From Styela clava (lineage: Eukaryota; Chordata; Ascidiacea; Stolidobranchia; Styelidae), in assembly GCF_964204865.1 (NCBI RefSeq), contig NC_135250.1, forward strand, positions 12,090,001-12,154,000: a DNA stretch of 64,000 bases, in the 5' to 3' direction. Below the pieces are notes generated by a model, which had not been told where the DNA came from, searched no databases, and was given only the letters and a program-made list of their open reading frames with translations. This document shows positions 20,889 through 32,532 of this stretch, in pieces; positions within the stretch are counted from its first letter, which is position 1; every line of letters begins with the position of its first letter. Made by a program: the position numbers and the translations under genes.

Positions 20889-22991
20889 TTGAATACTTTT
20901 ATAAATGAATTGAATTCCATTGATATTGATGACTTCAACAGCATACAGGATCCAAACATATGCTTTGAAAATTTTTTTGATAAATTCTCTACTGTTTACT
21001 CTCAGTCTTTTCCTTACAGAACACAAACAAACAGATTAAACAAACTTTGGTATGATACTGAGTTACGCAAACTCAACAAAGTCAAACAAAAACTTTATAA
21101 GAAATTAATAAACAATAAAAACATAGATGACAAACACAAGTCACATTATAATGAATGCAGGAATCTTTATGCTCGACTTCTCCATAAAAAGAAATCAAGT
21201 TATTATATGTCCAAATTTGCCTCTCACAAAGGCAACATTAAGGCAGTATGGAAAACAATTAATGAACTAATCGGTAAAAATAAAAACAATTCATGTCCTT
21301 TAATTGGACTTGAATGCAGTAATACACAAATTGCAAATAAATTTAACGAACATTTTTCCCAAGTGGCACAAAGATTGCTCGACAATATGCCACAACCAGC
21401 TAGCTGTGACAAAAATTACATTTCATATCTTGGGAGGCAAGAATCGTCATCCATGTTTTTAAGGCCAACTACAGCATTAGAAATAAAAAATATCATACGC
21501 GAAATGAAGCCCAAGTCAAGTTTTGGAATCGATGGTATTCCATTCAAAATATTGAAATATATTCCAGAACACATCACTGATATTCTAGCATACATTTTCA
21601 ATCTCTCACTATCTACTGGATTATTCATTGAAAGTTTCAAGACATCTAAAGTTCTTCCTCTCTTTAAAAAGGGTAGTGTCTCAGATCTTGGGAACTATAG
21701 ACCTATTAGTCTTCTACCGTCGTTTTCTAAGATTCTTGAAAAAATAATGTATAGTAGAATGTCAAACTACTTTGAAACCAACAATGTTTTCCACTCGCAT
21801 CAATTCGGTTTCCGCAAGCAACACTCCACTGCTATGGCTGCTAATGTTTTGGTACACAAACTTACCAAGGCTTTTGAAGGCAAACAACATGCAATTGGAA
21901 TATTCCTTGATATTTCAAAAGCTTTTGACACCATTGACCATTCCATCCTTTTAAGTAAGCTCTATCACTATGGAATTAGAGGCGTCCCATTCAATTGGAT
22001 CAGGAGCTACCTGCAAGACAGAAAACAAATTGTGCAATATGACAACTCATTCTCTACAAATATTTGTGTCATGAAGCACGGAGTTCCACAAGGATCTTTA
22101 CTTGGCCCATTATTTTTTCTAGCTTACATTAATGACATGTCCAGGTGTCTGAAATCCTCCGAGTCAATCATGTTTGCTGATGACACTGACTTGATTCTTC
22201 ATGGGGAAAACCTTGAAGATCTGTTTACAGTTGCAAACTACGAACTAGCCAACATTCATAGCTGGATGTTAGTTAATAAATTATCTCTTAATGCTAACAA
22301 GACTAAATTTGTATTATTCCATCCAAGCAAGCATAAAAGTGTGAGTTGTACGAAACCACTGCTGCTCAATGGCAATGAAATTGAAAGAGTGAAAGAAATA
22401 AAATTTCTAGGTGTTATCTTCGATGAAAATCTGTCTTGGAAATCACACATATTGCATGTTATTGGTAAAACAAAAAGAAACTTGGCAGTTGCTGCCAAAG
22501 TATCCCAGTGTGTTAATCAATCAGCTTTACTAGCAATGTTTCAATCATTACTACTCAGCCATATCCGATATTGTTGCTCAGTCTGGCTCCATGGTAAGAA
22601 AACACTTGTCTCAAAATTGCAAAGTATTTGTAATAATTTTCTAAGAATTCTTTTTAGGAAAGGTAAACGTGAAAGTGTAAACCATTTCTATAAAAAGCTA
22701 AATATACTCAAAGTTGAAGATATAATGAAATTTGAAGTATTATCATTAGTCCATGATTTCCATAACAATTCCTTGCCAAACTGCTTCGACGACATACTAA
22801 CTAAAATTACTTCCAATCGGAGAAGTAGTTCCAACCTGTTCATACCTTTTATGAGTACATCTGTGAGCCAGCATGCCTTATGTTATACTGGGCCCAAGCT
22901 GTGGAATTCTCTCCCCTTGAATTTAAAGACATTGAAATCCAAAAAATCTTTTCAGAAAAAAGTCAGGTCCTACTTGGTATCAAAATATTAG
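20889..22991 (+). CDS. LINE reverse transcriptase (ORF2 fragment), 700 codons open
   Basis: An RNA-dependent DNA polymerase of a non-LTR element, uninterrupted for 700 codons. Visible blocks in order are SSFGIDGIPFKIL, GNYRPISLLPSFSKILEKI, QFGFRKQHST, FLDISKAFDTIDHSIL with its first catalytic Asp, HGVPQGSLLGPLFF, the catalytic FADDTDLIL, then IKFLGVIFDENLSW. The C-terminal GPKLWNSLPLNL motif is seen in CR1/L2/Jockey-type elements. The nominal start is a TTG; the true protein would begin upstream in the endonuclease, which is frameshifted here. The intact polymerase suggests a fairly recent insertion, but the copy cannot make a complete ORF2 protein. Confidence 0.92.
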   Translation: MNTFINELNSIDIDDFNSIQDPNICFENFFDKFSTVYSQSFPYRTQTNRLNKLWYDTELRKLNKVKQKLYKKLINNKNIDDKHKSHYNECRNLYARLLHKKKSSYYMSKFASHKGNIKAVWKTINELIGKNKNNSCPLIGLECSNTQIANKFNEHFSQVAQRLLDNMPQPASCDKNYISYLGRQESSSMFLRPTTALEIKNIIREMKPKSSFGIDGIPFKILKYIPEHITDILAYIFNLSLSTGLFIESFKTSKVLPLFKKGSVSDLGNYRPISLLPSFSKILEKIMYSRMSNYFETNNVFHSHQFGFRKQHSTAMAANVLVHKLTKAFEGKQHAIGIFLDISKAFDTIDHSILLSKLYHYGIRGVPFNWIRSYLQDRKQIVQYDNSFSTNICVMKHGVPQGSLLGPLFFLAYINDMSRCLKSSESIMFADDTDLILHGENLEDLFTVANYELANIHSWMLVNKLSLNANKTKFVLFHPSKHKSVSCTKPLLLNGNEIERVKEIKFLGVIFDENLSWKSHILHVIGKTKRNLAVAAKVSQCVNQSALLAMFQSLLLSHIRYCCSVWLHGKKTLVSKLQSICNNFLRILFRKGKRESVNHFYKKLNILKVEDIMKFEVLSLVHDFHNNSLPNCFDDILTKITSNRRSSSNLFIPFMSTSVSQHALCYTGPKLWNSLPLNLKTLKSKKSFQKKVRSYLVSKY

Positions 22992-23132
22992 AATTTATTA
23001 TTAGAATCACACTGTTATATATTTTTCGTATGTAATTAGCTACAACTTCAAAAGAAAGACCATGACATAAGTTGGGACACTCAGCACTTGCACATACTTA
23101 TTGTTTTCATGAGAATGTTGAACAGCCATAAC

Positions 23133-23776
23133 ATTGTTATTGTCTCTGAGATTGCTAATTTATTTTTGAACAAGCAGTTGAGCTCTCTTCATCTGTTGTG
23201 CATTCTAGTTGGCCATTTATTTTGTTCTATAGCATAAGATTTTCCTTAATATGGCTGTTCACATTCTGATATCTGCATGTGCATGTTTCCTTTTCTTTCA
23301 ATGTTGGGTGTCTGATATTCCACATGCGTGAACTTTGTTTTCTATTTCAGTATTTGGGTGGTGTGGTTCTTTGTGAGGGTTGTAGACAGTAGAATTAAAC
23401 TCCTGTACCTAATATTGTAATTAGGTGACCAGTCGAGGTATATTTGGATTCTCCCCTATTGTTATTGTTTCTGAGATCACTAATTAATTTTGAACAAGCA
23501 GTTGAACTCTCTCCATCTGTTTGCATTCTAGTTGGCCATTTATTTTGTTCTATAGCATAAGATTTTCCTTAATATGGCTGTTCACATTCTGATATCTGCA
23601 TGCGCATGTTTCCTTTTTTTTTTTCAATGTTGGGTTTCTGATATTCCACATGCGTGAACTTTGTTTTCTGTTTGGGTGGTGTGATTTATTGTGAGGGTTG
23701 TAGACGGTATAATTTAACTCCTGTACCTAATATTGTAATTAGGTGACCAGTCGAGGTATATTTGGATTCTCCCCTA
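23133..23776 (+). repeat. 325-bp tandem duplication in the LINE 3' UTR
   Basis: Units 23133-23457 and 23458-23776 both run from ATTGTTATTGT through TTGGCCATTTATTTTG to GGTATATTTGGATTCTCCCC, with a few substitutions and small indels. It has no coding capacity. It is either a feature of the LINE family's 3' UTR or a duplication private to this copy. Confidence 0.9.
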
Positions 23777-25037
23777 CATTTTAACTTGCTGTAGTACTAT
23801 ATGCTGTGTCCTGCGTGTGTACAAAGTTTTTATCCTTGGTCGAATTTATGCTGTGTATAGCATGCAAATGTGTAAGGGTTAGTGTGATGTTAATGACTAA
23901 TGAAGATAATGGCATACATGTGTGTGGTTTGACCGACATTGAAAGGTTTTTGCATGGTTTGTGAACAATTTCTCTTGTGTCCCAACCACAATCTCTTCTT
24001 TCTCGGGTCTTTCAACTAGCAGTCTAATGATATTTAATTAATATTAATCAATATTTACACAATTCAACAACTTCCACTCAAAGGTGTAGGGTAGTTTTCT
24101 ATTGATTCCTCATTTGCAATCATTGAATATTGTATTCGCAGATATATTTTTCGTTTTTCAGGACGTCATGATGATCAATTTAAATGCTATCTATGTCAAC
24201 ATGAAAGGTGTATACATCAACAAAACTTGCAGACTGATGAATCATCCGTGATGAATTTGAACTGACCGCAGTGATCAACAACCTCAATTAAAGTTACTTG
24301 CCTATATACTTGAACCTTAAACACCATATATATTCCCTTAACCAATTTTCCTACCTCTGTATCATACCGCCCTAATTAATTTTAATTATGATTACCGGTA
24401 CTGTTATTGATTAATAGTATTTAAAATAATTTGGACGTTATTTGGCTTGTTGTGGCTTCTATTTGATGAGTGAAGCAGGTCTAGCCCACCTCTTCATACT
24501 TCCAACTTGGCAATTCTGATTGGGCAATTTGGCATTAGGTGACTCCAATTATAATCAGCTTGACGATATCTTTTGAGGAATACTTTTCTATCCACAATAC
24601 ATTACTCTTGTTGACTAATTCGGTATCCAATTTGGCAATCCTCATAAAATTATTAATTTGGTGTGGCAAAAGAATTTATTCATTTTTTATATTTGTTTGT
24701 ATATTTTCATTCCTTTTTACTTTTAAGTCTCGCTTTTTTCGCTTCCGACAGTATCATGTCTCGATGATTGTGTGTGTGTGTGTGCGTGCGTGCCTTAATT
24801 AGTTTTTTTTTTACTTTTGGGTGAGCGAACACGTACTACTTCTTTTATCAATACCTTTCCATCTAAAATCTGTACGTTTCAAACCTTACTCTAGGTTTTG
24901 TTCGCTTTCCCGATTCTATAATCAGTTACTTTTACTTTTGTTTTTATCTATTTTTTTTATCGTCTATTGCTGATTATGGAGTCGAAATAAACTTATACTT
25001 ATACTACTTCTCATGCATTTTATCTCATGTACTAGAG

Positions 25038-25560
25038 CAGCGTTTCCCAAACTTTTTCGGCCACGGAACACTTACACTTTTTATCTCGCCTTGCGGAACA
25101 CCAAAAAATGGAAGGGGGTAAAATTGATAAAGGAAAACGGTGTAATGTAGCTGTTCGTCATGGCGAGTTGTCAAATGCACCACGAAAACTAACAGAATTG
25201 TGTTAAACATACCTAAAATATGATTGAATATTTTACATATTGCATTTATTAAAAATGTTTTATTGTTTCTTAATTTGAATGATGTGTATCTGAATCAACA
25301 AATCGATTTTACTGTTCTATGTCCTTCACTTTCCATTACGTAGTGTGTGCCTCCAATGTTACGTCTATTGGAGATAGAAGTAGCCTACTTGCTGCAACTT
25401 CGCGGAACACTAGTGGAACATTTAATGTGACACTTTTTGTAAAGCATAAAGCTTGATACGTTTTCGACATCACTAAATGCGAACCATTTTCTAAATGGGA
25501 CACTGGATGAAGCCCAGATAAAACATTTTCTAATCCGAGTTCTCAGCTGTTCTTTGTAAT
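25038..25560. repeat. hAT-like element fragment
   Basis: Begins CAGCGTTTCCCAAACTTTTT, a typical hAT end. The interior (CCACGAAAACTAACAG and TTACGTAGTGTGTGCCTC) resembles the complete element at 57469-57965. A later part (ACATTTAATG, GTTTTCGACATCA, CTGGATGAAGCC) also recurs near 62090-62170. No matching right end or target duplication was found, so the right border is approximate. Confidence 0.5.
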
Positions 25561-27752
25561 ATTCATTTTCGAAAATAATTGTTCGCATGCATATGTACTT
25601 CCAAACATCGATGTGAATGTTTTCGCATGGTTTGTCAAGTTTGGATCGAGTTTTCCTGCAAGAAGATACTTTTTATAAAAAGCAATAGCGGTGATACATC
25701 TCTCGAATAGAATATAGATTTATTTTTTCATTGCATTGCATCTCGAAAAATTGCATTTGAATATTTTCTGCGTCATTGAACCCTATGCACTTAGCATCAG
25801 CTATTCTGCGGTTTGTAGCCATTTGTAAAATTATAGGATCATTTATTTACGATTTAACGAGTACAGTAATTGTGAGTTATATACTTGTTAGATTATTATA
25901 TAATTTAGTCTACACGTGTCTCAGAATAAATTCTGTTACGTGAAGACTGAAGAGTATAATCGCCAAAACAGCTGTTTTGTTACTATAATTCAGTGAAACA
26001 GCGCGGGCCGGATTATTTTACTCCGCGACCCGTAGGTTACCGACCCCGGCGAAGGAGAGATGCCGTATGCCGGAATCTCTCGTATAGGCTAATTTTCATA
26101 CACGTCGAATTACCGTTAGCGTTGTAGGTTACTACAGGGGCTGATTTGGCCTGTCTATTGATGTTTGGTAGCCTAATTGTTGTTTTAACCTTTCGGCTAA
26201 AACAAAAAATTAGGCTTATGAAATCAGTCTGATGGCCTCTCTTAGAAGACTTAAATTAGATATCAGATCTTTCAAAAAAAAACTGGACGACAAATTTCGA
26301 TTCCGTGGTTAAGGATCTCATTAAGAGCATCTTTTGACTATATTAGACGTTATCCAATGAAATTAATAAAATAAATTTGTCTTTCATCCGCTCACAAATA
26401 AAATCAGGTAGTTGACTATGCAAACCAAACACATGAAAATGTTTAGCACGCGAAGTTGCTTATTATTCATAAATTGGCACTCTGCGTTCGAAAAGTTGCC
26501 GACCGCTGGTTTAGACCAACTAACATCAGTCAAATTGGTTACCTTCCCCTCTTTCTCACAAACGTGCATTACACAAACGATCATTATTTTCTGAATCAAA
26601 TATGTTGTAGCCTATATAGTAGTATAAGTCTTCTGTATACTCAAGAATCGTCATTAAATTAATCATAAACCTTCAATACAAGCATGAAAATATAGTTGTT
26701 TGTGACATATCTTTCTGAGGAACCTAGGCCTAGCCTTCCTTTTAACACCGTGTTAGAATATCTATCTTATCTAATAACTAAAAAAGACGATGGAAAGGCT
26801 ACTCAACTCAACGCAAAAGCGAGCAATACATCTTGGATTCATCCGAACGCCTACAGCTGATCAAGTTTGAATTGTTACGTCATGCAGAAGTCTGCGTTCA
26901 TTAGCCACAGTTATCGGAAGAGCAGAGCATATAGGACAGACAATAACACATGTTCCTTGTAGTAAATGCGTCTTTTTCGTAAAACGTAAAAAAGGGGACA
27001 AAGTATTATTTGTTACTAAATTTCTAAGGAGCATTTCAAAATTATTTTCAGGTAGTTCCCTTATGTGCGCTACGAAACTGAAAGATAAAGGTTCTCGTCT
27101 CGCGGCCTATATGTGCTGCTTTCAGTTACGATATATAATTTTAGCCTAGTTTATCGCAGCGTTTGCGAGACTCATTTCTGACTATTCCGAATAAACTAAA
27201 GCTCCTCGGAAAACATAACGACAATTAAGGTATTTGATTCACAACTATTTATTGGGAACATTTTGAAAATTTACAAATAACACGCAACACCACGGAAAGG
27301 AGGCAACGTTTACAGCCATCATCTGCAGTGCAATTATGCTTGAATGTATGTCTGAGCGTCTGCACAAATTGTGATTGTCACGCCATTGTTCACTTTGGTC
27401 ATTGTTACGAATATAAATAAGAAAATCGATGATCGTTTTAGGGGTAATTTATACAAAAATAACGACTAAAAACTGGCTGATAGTAAAACAATAAAAATGA
27501 GCCAATGTTTGCAACCATACAGCCATAAATATATCGATTATTTATTCTGATTATCATTCATAATATATTACTCAGTGATAACTGAATTACAGATCAGAAC
27601 ACGAGCTTGTTCTTATACATGTCAATTAAACCCGCTTATGAAAAGGTGTGACCCCGGTCTTTCCACCTATTCCAATATATATAATACGCAGTTGCGGAAG
27701 TGAATTTCATACTTCACTGCACTACCACTTGATTTCTATGAAAATTACGTTA
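25561..27752. other. Intergenic, no gene seen
   Basis: No supported gene. At about 25994-26046 the sequence GCGGGCCGGATT...GGTTACCGACCCC looks like the right end of a further hAT-type element, comparable with the ends at 58071 and 61878, but its partner was not identified. Confidence 0.4.
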
Positions 27753-28281
27753 TTGGACACGTTTAGTGGCCATAACGATCGTTTCAAAATTTTGTTGTTT
27801 TTGGACACGTAGTGGACATAACGATCGTTTCAATATTATGTTGTTGTTGTTCTTGTTCTTTGACACGTTTTTAAAAAGTCGCTTTTCTCTTCGAATACTG
27901 GACCAATTGCTTTGAAATTTTCAGTGGTTAAAGATAAAATTTTTCTCCAGAAGGCTATTACTTTTTTTTTTGCTATGACGTCATCAAAATTATTGCCATT
28001 GGGTGGCGCTACGTGTCCATATATTTGAGCATAGCTCTCTTGTTGGACACGTAGTGGACATAACGATCGTTTCAATATTATGTTGTTGTTGTTCTTTGAC
28101 ACGTTTTTAAAAAGTCGCTTTTCTCTTCGAATACTGGACCAATTGCTTTGAAATTTTCAGTGGTTAAAGATAAAATTTTTCTCCAGAAGGCTATTACTTT
28201 TTTCTCTCGCTATGACGTCATCAAAATTATTGCCACTGGGTGGCGCTACGTGTCCATATATTTGAGCACAGCTCTCTTGTT
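27753..28281 (+). repeat. Family A repeat, fragment plus head-to-tail dimer
   Basis: A 48-bp left-end fragment (27753-27800) is followed by two full copies, 27801-28044 and 28043-28281. They join so that the end TGTT of one is the start of the next. Both carry the palindrome TGACGTCA (27976-27983 and 28213-28220). The copies are nearly identical, so the dimer is young. Confidence 0.88.
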
Positions 28282-28899
28282 GAGCGAAATATTTAACTGA
28301 ATATGAAATCACATCAGTGTTTGGTGGAACGTATGTGTGCGAACAATTATTTTCTGAAATTAACTTCACGGAGAACAAGTTGGGAACAGAATTACGGTAC
28401 TTATGATCAATTAGAAGATGGTCTGATAATTGTTTCATCTGGTATCTACACCCTTTGATCACATTTCCGATAAATGTGACATATTATTAACTACTTAGCT
28501 AATACTAATATACCGGTAAAAGCAGTGGAGCACTTTCAATCCCAACTAAAGTTGTATATATTTTGTTTTGTGTGGTGCTGGTGACTTTGCATAGTCCTTT
28601 GTACTTAAACTGTACCCTGTGGCCATACGAAACCTAAATCTTAACGCCCTAAAAACGAATTGACAGGGTCCATAAAATTGTAAAATGACTCATTGAATAA
28701 GGTGAGACGGCCCATCTCTTAACAAATTTTATCTTATTATTTAATGAATATCTCCCTCATCAAACTAGTATCGATCAGGTAAATCGGGCTCTTAGTTGCT
28801 ATCTTTCTACGACTTCTTTGTTATCGTAATACACCCACCGTTTTAAATTCCATTCAATCAAAAAAAAGTCTCGTGTATTAAAATTGGGCAAGATTACAG
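28282..28899. other. Intergenic, no gene seen
   Basis: No gene or clear repeat. It lies downstream of the minus-strand cysteine-rich gene. Confidence 0.4.
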
Positions 28900-28905
28900 T
28901 TTATT
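28900..28905 (-). promoter_or_regulatory. Polyadenylation signal (minus strand)
   Basis: TTTATT on the plus strand reads AATAAA on the minus strand, about 62 nt after the stop of the cysteine-rich secreted gene. Confidence 0.6.
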
Positions 28906-28966
28906 TACATCCAGTTATTGCCGTTGTGGCTTATTGCGTTGAATGAGAAAATCTGTATTGTGTACG

Positions 28967-31900
28967 TCACAAGCAGTTTTCTGTGTTGATTCTATTCCCT
29001 CTTCGGTCCAAGTAGCTCGGTTTACAACTCCCACATTCATGGATGCAAATTGCTTCAGGGTCAGATTTGCATATTCTTGAACAAGTATCGGGTATTTTGC
29101 ATCTGGATGATCTGCTATGCATTGATCCATGTGGGCATTTCACTTCTGAATAAATGAAGATCTGTTTACTAATATACACAGTAGCTTGTAGTAAGACAAT
29201 ATTTGCCGAGCACATGTTAGACCAGTGATCGGTAAAGTTTTTTTTTGATTAAGTGAGGCCCAAATAGTAAAATGGAAAAAGTTTCAAGGCCCAATAGCCA
29301 TCACGTTGGTGACAGCCTAGCTGGCAGCTGGTTAAGATTTCGTTGGAAATATTAAATTCAACCACATAATAAATTGTTAAGGGACATTTAAATTATAATT
29401 AAAACCAGTGCAAACGTGGCGGTACACGTCGTTAGTTTGCGCAATTGTCAGCTGTGGTGTACGTAATATTCAAATTTTGAAGTAAGTAAAAAATATAACG
29501 GAGTCAAACATCACCTTAACAAGATCACAACGCATATATTTCCTGTAAAACCATCTGATGTATGATAAATATTCATATTTTTGCTGTCATTTTGGCGAGT
29601 TTATGTAACTGTTTTATGCGGGCGCGGGCAAAAATAGGAGCGTGACAGGACAATTCGATTTATCAGCAAATTTTGTTTTTATAGAAACATGAGGGAGCTA
29701 TTTTTGTAACAATCCGTTTGGCGTATCTAATCAAAAATCTCACCAAAACCATAACGGGAAACTTGAAATAGACGAAAAAAGCCGTCCAATCTCACAGCAT
29801 ATCTTTTATTTTGATCTATCCGAGACTGTGAGAAAAACTGAGAATTTTGGGAGACACTGCCACTCAAAGCCTTCAAAATGTAATAGAGGAAACAAATAAA
29901 ATATACAGATTCATTTTTTCAACTTTTGAACAACCAATAAAACTTAGTACTTTTCGAAAATATTCCTTTATAATCACTCAAATGAAGTATAAGGAACAAC
30001 TCTAAACATGAGAGAAATGATATCGTTATATCGCCTTCCTTGCGTGGAATCGCATCAGGCCGTTGGCCAGAAATTTTGTACATTATTCTATCATTTGTGA
30101 TACTTTACTGTGATACCCGGTAGTTCGACGAGACATCGGAATCGCTAATTTTAGCGACAGCTTCAAAACTAAGGATTCCAAGTTGCCAAGATTGTTTCGC
30201 AAGGTAAAAACCGTACGCAACAATAGCATGAAAAGGAGCTAAATTATCTCGGGCTGGGCTAAAATGTAAATAGGATAATATACTCATCAGCAGTCTACGC
30301 CCGCAAGCGTCTCATAATATAAGAAATTTATCCAAGTATCTCGTTTATTTTTTAACGAAGTGTACCATTCATTCATCAGTCTTATATTTATAATCTTACC
30401 TTCGGGTTTATAAATCGGGTTTCCGCATGCTATTGGTTGATCAAACTCATTTACAAATTTATGAGTACATTCGCAATAATCTGGCACACAAATCAATGTA
30501 TCACTTGTAGTATTGCATGTAGCTTTTTTGCATGGGTCTTCAGCGCAAGGCTTTTTAGATCCTTGGCATTTCGCTGTTGAAACAGATAATCATCTTTAAA
30601 TCAAAATAAAAATAAAGTTTTTTAGATGAACTAGATTTCATCTTATTAAATAAACGCTGGAGGGTTGGTATGAAAGCGTATCTCAGCATAGAAAAAGTTC
30701 AATCGCCATATTCCTATTAAAAATATTACCAGTTGCCAGTACTGGGAAAATTATACTAAACTGGAAATCGCTCATCTAACGGATCAACAACCAATAAGTG
30801 ACAATCATACTCATTCGGGCGGACATTAGAATTGGTTTTCTTTTGAATTTGTTGCGGTCTGAATATCGACAATTATAACGGCGGTTTACTCATGTTGAAA
30901 TTCTAACACGGAACTGAAATATTTACCACTCCATAACATGCCTATATTTAAAAACGTTCTAGAATAGACACTCTTTGCACATATAAATAGTGGCCTAGTT
31001 TTTTTTGTGGCTCATATGAATTACTTACTGCGCACATTCTTCATTCGTGTGAAAACTACTAACTTGAGATTATAACTTTTTGAGTACGTGGCATATTTAT
31101 ATTTCAAATTTCCTAGTTCCGACATTTATGCATCTCCCACCATCGCTTGTTTTTGATCAAATTGATTGGCATGTTGTGACATACTTGTTACAACAATTAG
31201 CCTTGAGCAAACACCTGTCCTTGACACAACGATTACATTAACTGTTGCTAAAAATGACCCTAAGTGATCTAGTGGTATTTTAAATAACTATCTTGTTAAA
31301 TATTTTGATGGTATCAATTGATTAATCCGATGGCTTGTTTATGAGATTTATGCGATAATATTTAGGTATGAGTATATCGAAACATCATGATTTGATAATG
31401 TAGTTACCCACAGCCATCAACATCTCTTTTTCGACATTCATGAGTGAGCAAACGTCTGCCGAATTTGAAAAATATGCCACAGGAACTACATTCCATTGGT
31501 TCAATGAAAATAGCATCTGGGTGTTGTTCACATCTGAAATCTTTTTTTATCAACTCTGGACAGATTGCGGATGGAATTTGATGCTTGCATGCTATCAAAA
31601 CAGTTATTAAAGAGTTATTAAACATTCCTCATAAAATACAGAATTAATAGAAAATTTATAATGATTATCATGGATTTGTTACACTTTCAATTAATAAACT
31701 TACAACGTATTCTAAAATACACTTACAAAAATCGAAGCATTTCTCTAATGGAATTTTTCTTCCCGATTCGTCAAAGAAGTCCGGTCTACACCCTCCACAA
31801 TAATTTGGTTCGCATATTACATCAGGTCGTAATGGACATCTGTGCACAAGGCATGGGTTTGGATAACAATTCGTTCTAGGTGCATGCGGTGGACAAACTC

Positions 31901-32532
31901 CTTTAAACAAAAAAACCGAATTAGCTTGTCAAAGGTTGTATTACAATCACAGTTGTTAATATATCAGCATGCTTTTTGTCTATAGACAAAAGCTAGCCAT
32001 AGCTAAAATAGCTATAGCTAAAAATTTAGGATCACACTTTGTCGCATGTTTTGCATAATTAACAAGAAAGGCAATGATGGTAACCTATTTAGTGATATTC
32101 CAATATTATACAACCAACTAATGCAATTTGTGATTGCAGACATAAAATCATATCATATGTTCCCATTTTTAAACAAAATATATAAAGAAAACAAATTGAA
32201 ATCAGACTGACATAATTGTTTGGGAAATCAACAGTTTTCAGAATTATTACCGTTCTGTAACTTTATTTGTTTTTCCATAAAAAAAAATTGTTATCGCTGT
32301 ATTAACTTAGATTTCCGACTCAAACTTGTATACGTATGGAGCAAGGTTGAAAATCGTGCTTGCGAATAGACAATTCACAAACTTAGCATTTTCGTATTTT
32401 AGTTACAAATGTATCGAAATGATGTGTAATAAACAACTCACCTGGCCAATAGAAAAAATCAGGTAAAAATCGTGCCTGTCCCAGTCCAATAAAAGCTATA
32501 AGGTTTAGAACAATACATATATACCAGCACAT
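28967..32532 (-). CDS. Secreted four-domain cysteine-rich protein, 5 exons, 265 aa
   Basis: Minus-strand exons are 32532-32442, 31900-31727, 31591-31412, 30573-30400 and 29145-28967. All introns are GT-AG and every junction is phase 1. Exon 1 encodes a signal peptide (MCWYICIVLNLIAFIGLGQA). Each later exon (174, 180, 174 and 179 nt) encodes one domain of about 58 residues. The first has the clearest pattern: CYPNPCLVHRCPLRPDVIC, NYCGGCRPDFFDESGRKI, then Cys. A similar CPxxPxAxC...YCGGC spacing occurs in secreted cysteine-rich proteins of many marine invertebrates, which is family knowledge and was not searched. Domain 2 has lost the YCGGC core (MECSSC instead) and domain 3 has YCEC. The donor of exon 3 is GTGGGT; a nearby GTAACT would break the frame. 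No membrane anchor is visible. The biological role is unknown. Confidence 0.82.

Larger units (their letters stand above)
20522..25005 (+). mobile_element. Non-LTR retrotransposon (CR1/L2-like LINE), 5'-truncated
   Basis: The 5' part (20522-20880) encodes the end of an apurinic endonuclease: MGDFNYNL, PTRIT and ATCIDHIWT, then in another frame ISDHLPIV. Frameshifts near 20745 and 20885 therefore break the endonuclease, and its start is missing. The reverse transcriptase frame follows at 20889-22991. The 3' UTR contains a 325-bp tandem duplication. The element seems to end near 25005 in AATAAACTTATACTTATACT, a short tandem 3' tail typical of this LINE group. No target duplication was found, and the 5' border is uncertain. 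Confidence 0.8.

Noticed and set aside
31404-31411. GTAACT at 31407 (minus strand) as the donor of exon 3 in the cysteine-rich gene
   Set aside because: Using it would put the next exon out of frame. GTGGGT four bases earlier keeps all junctions in phase 1 and the cysteine pattern intact.
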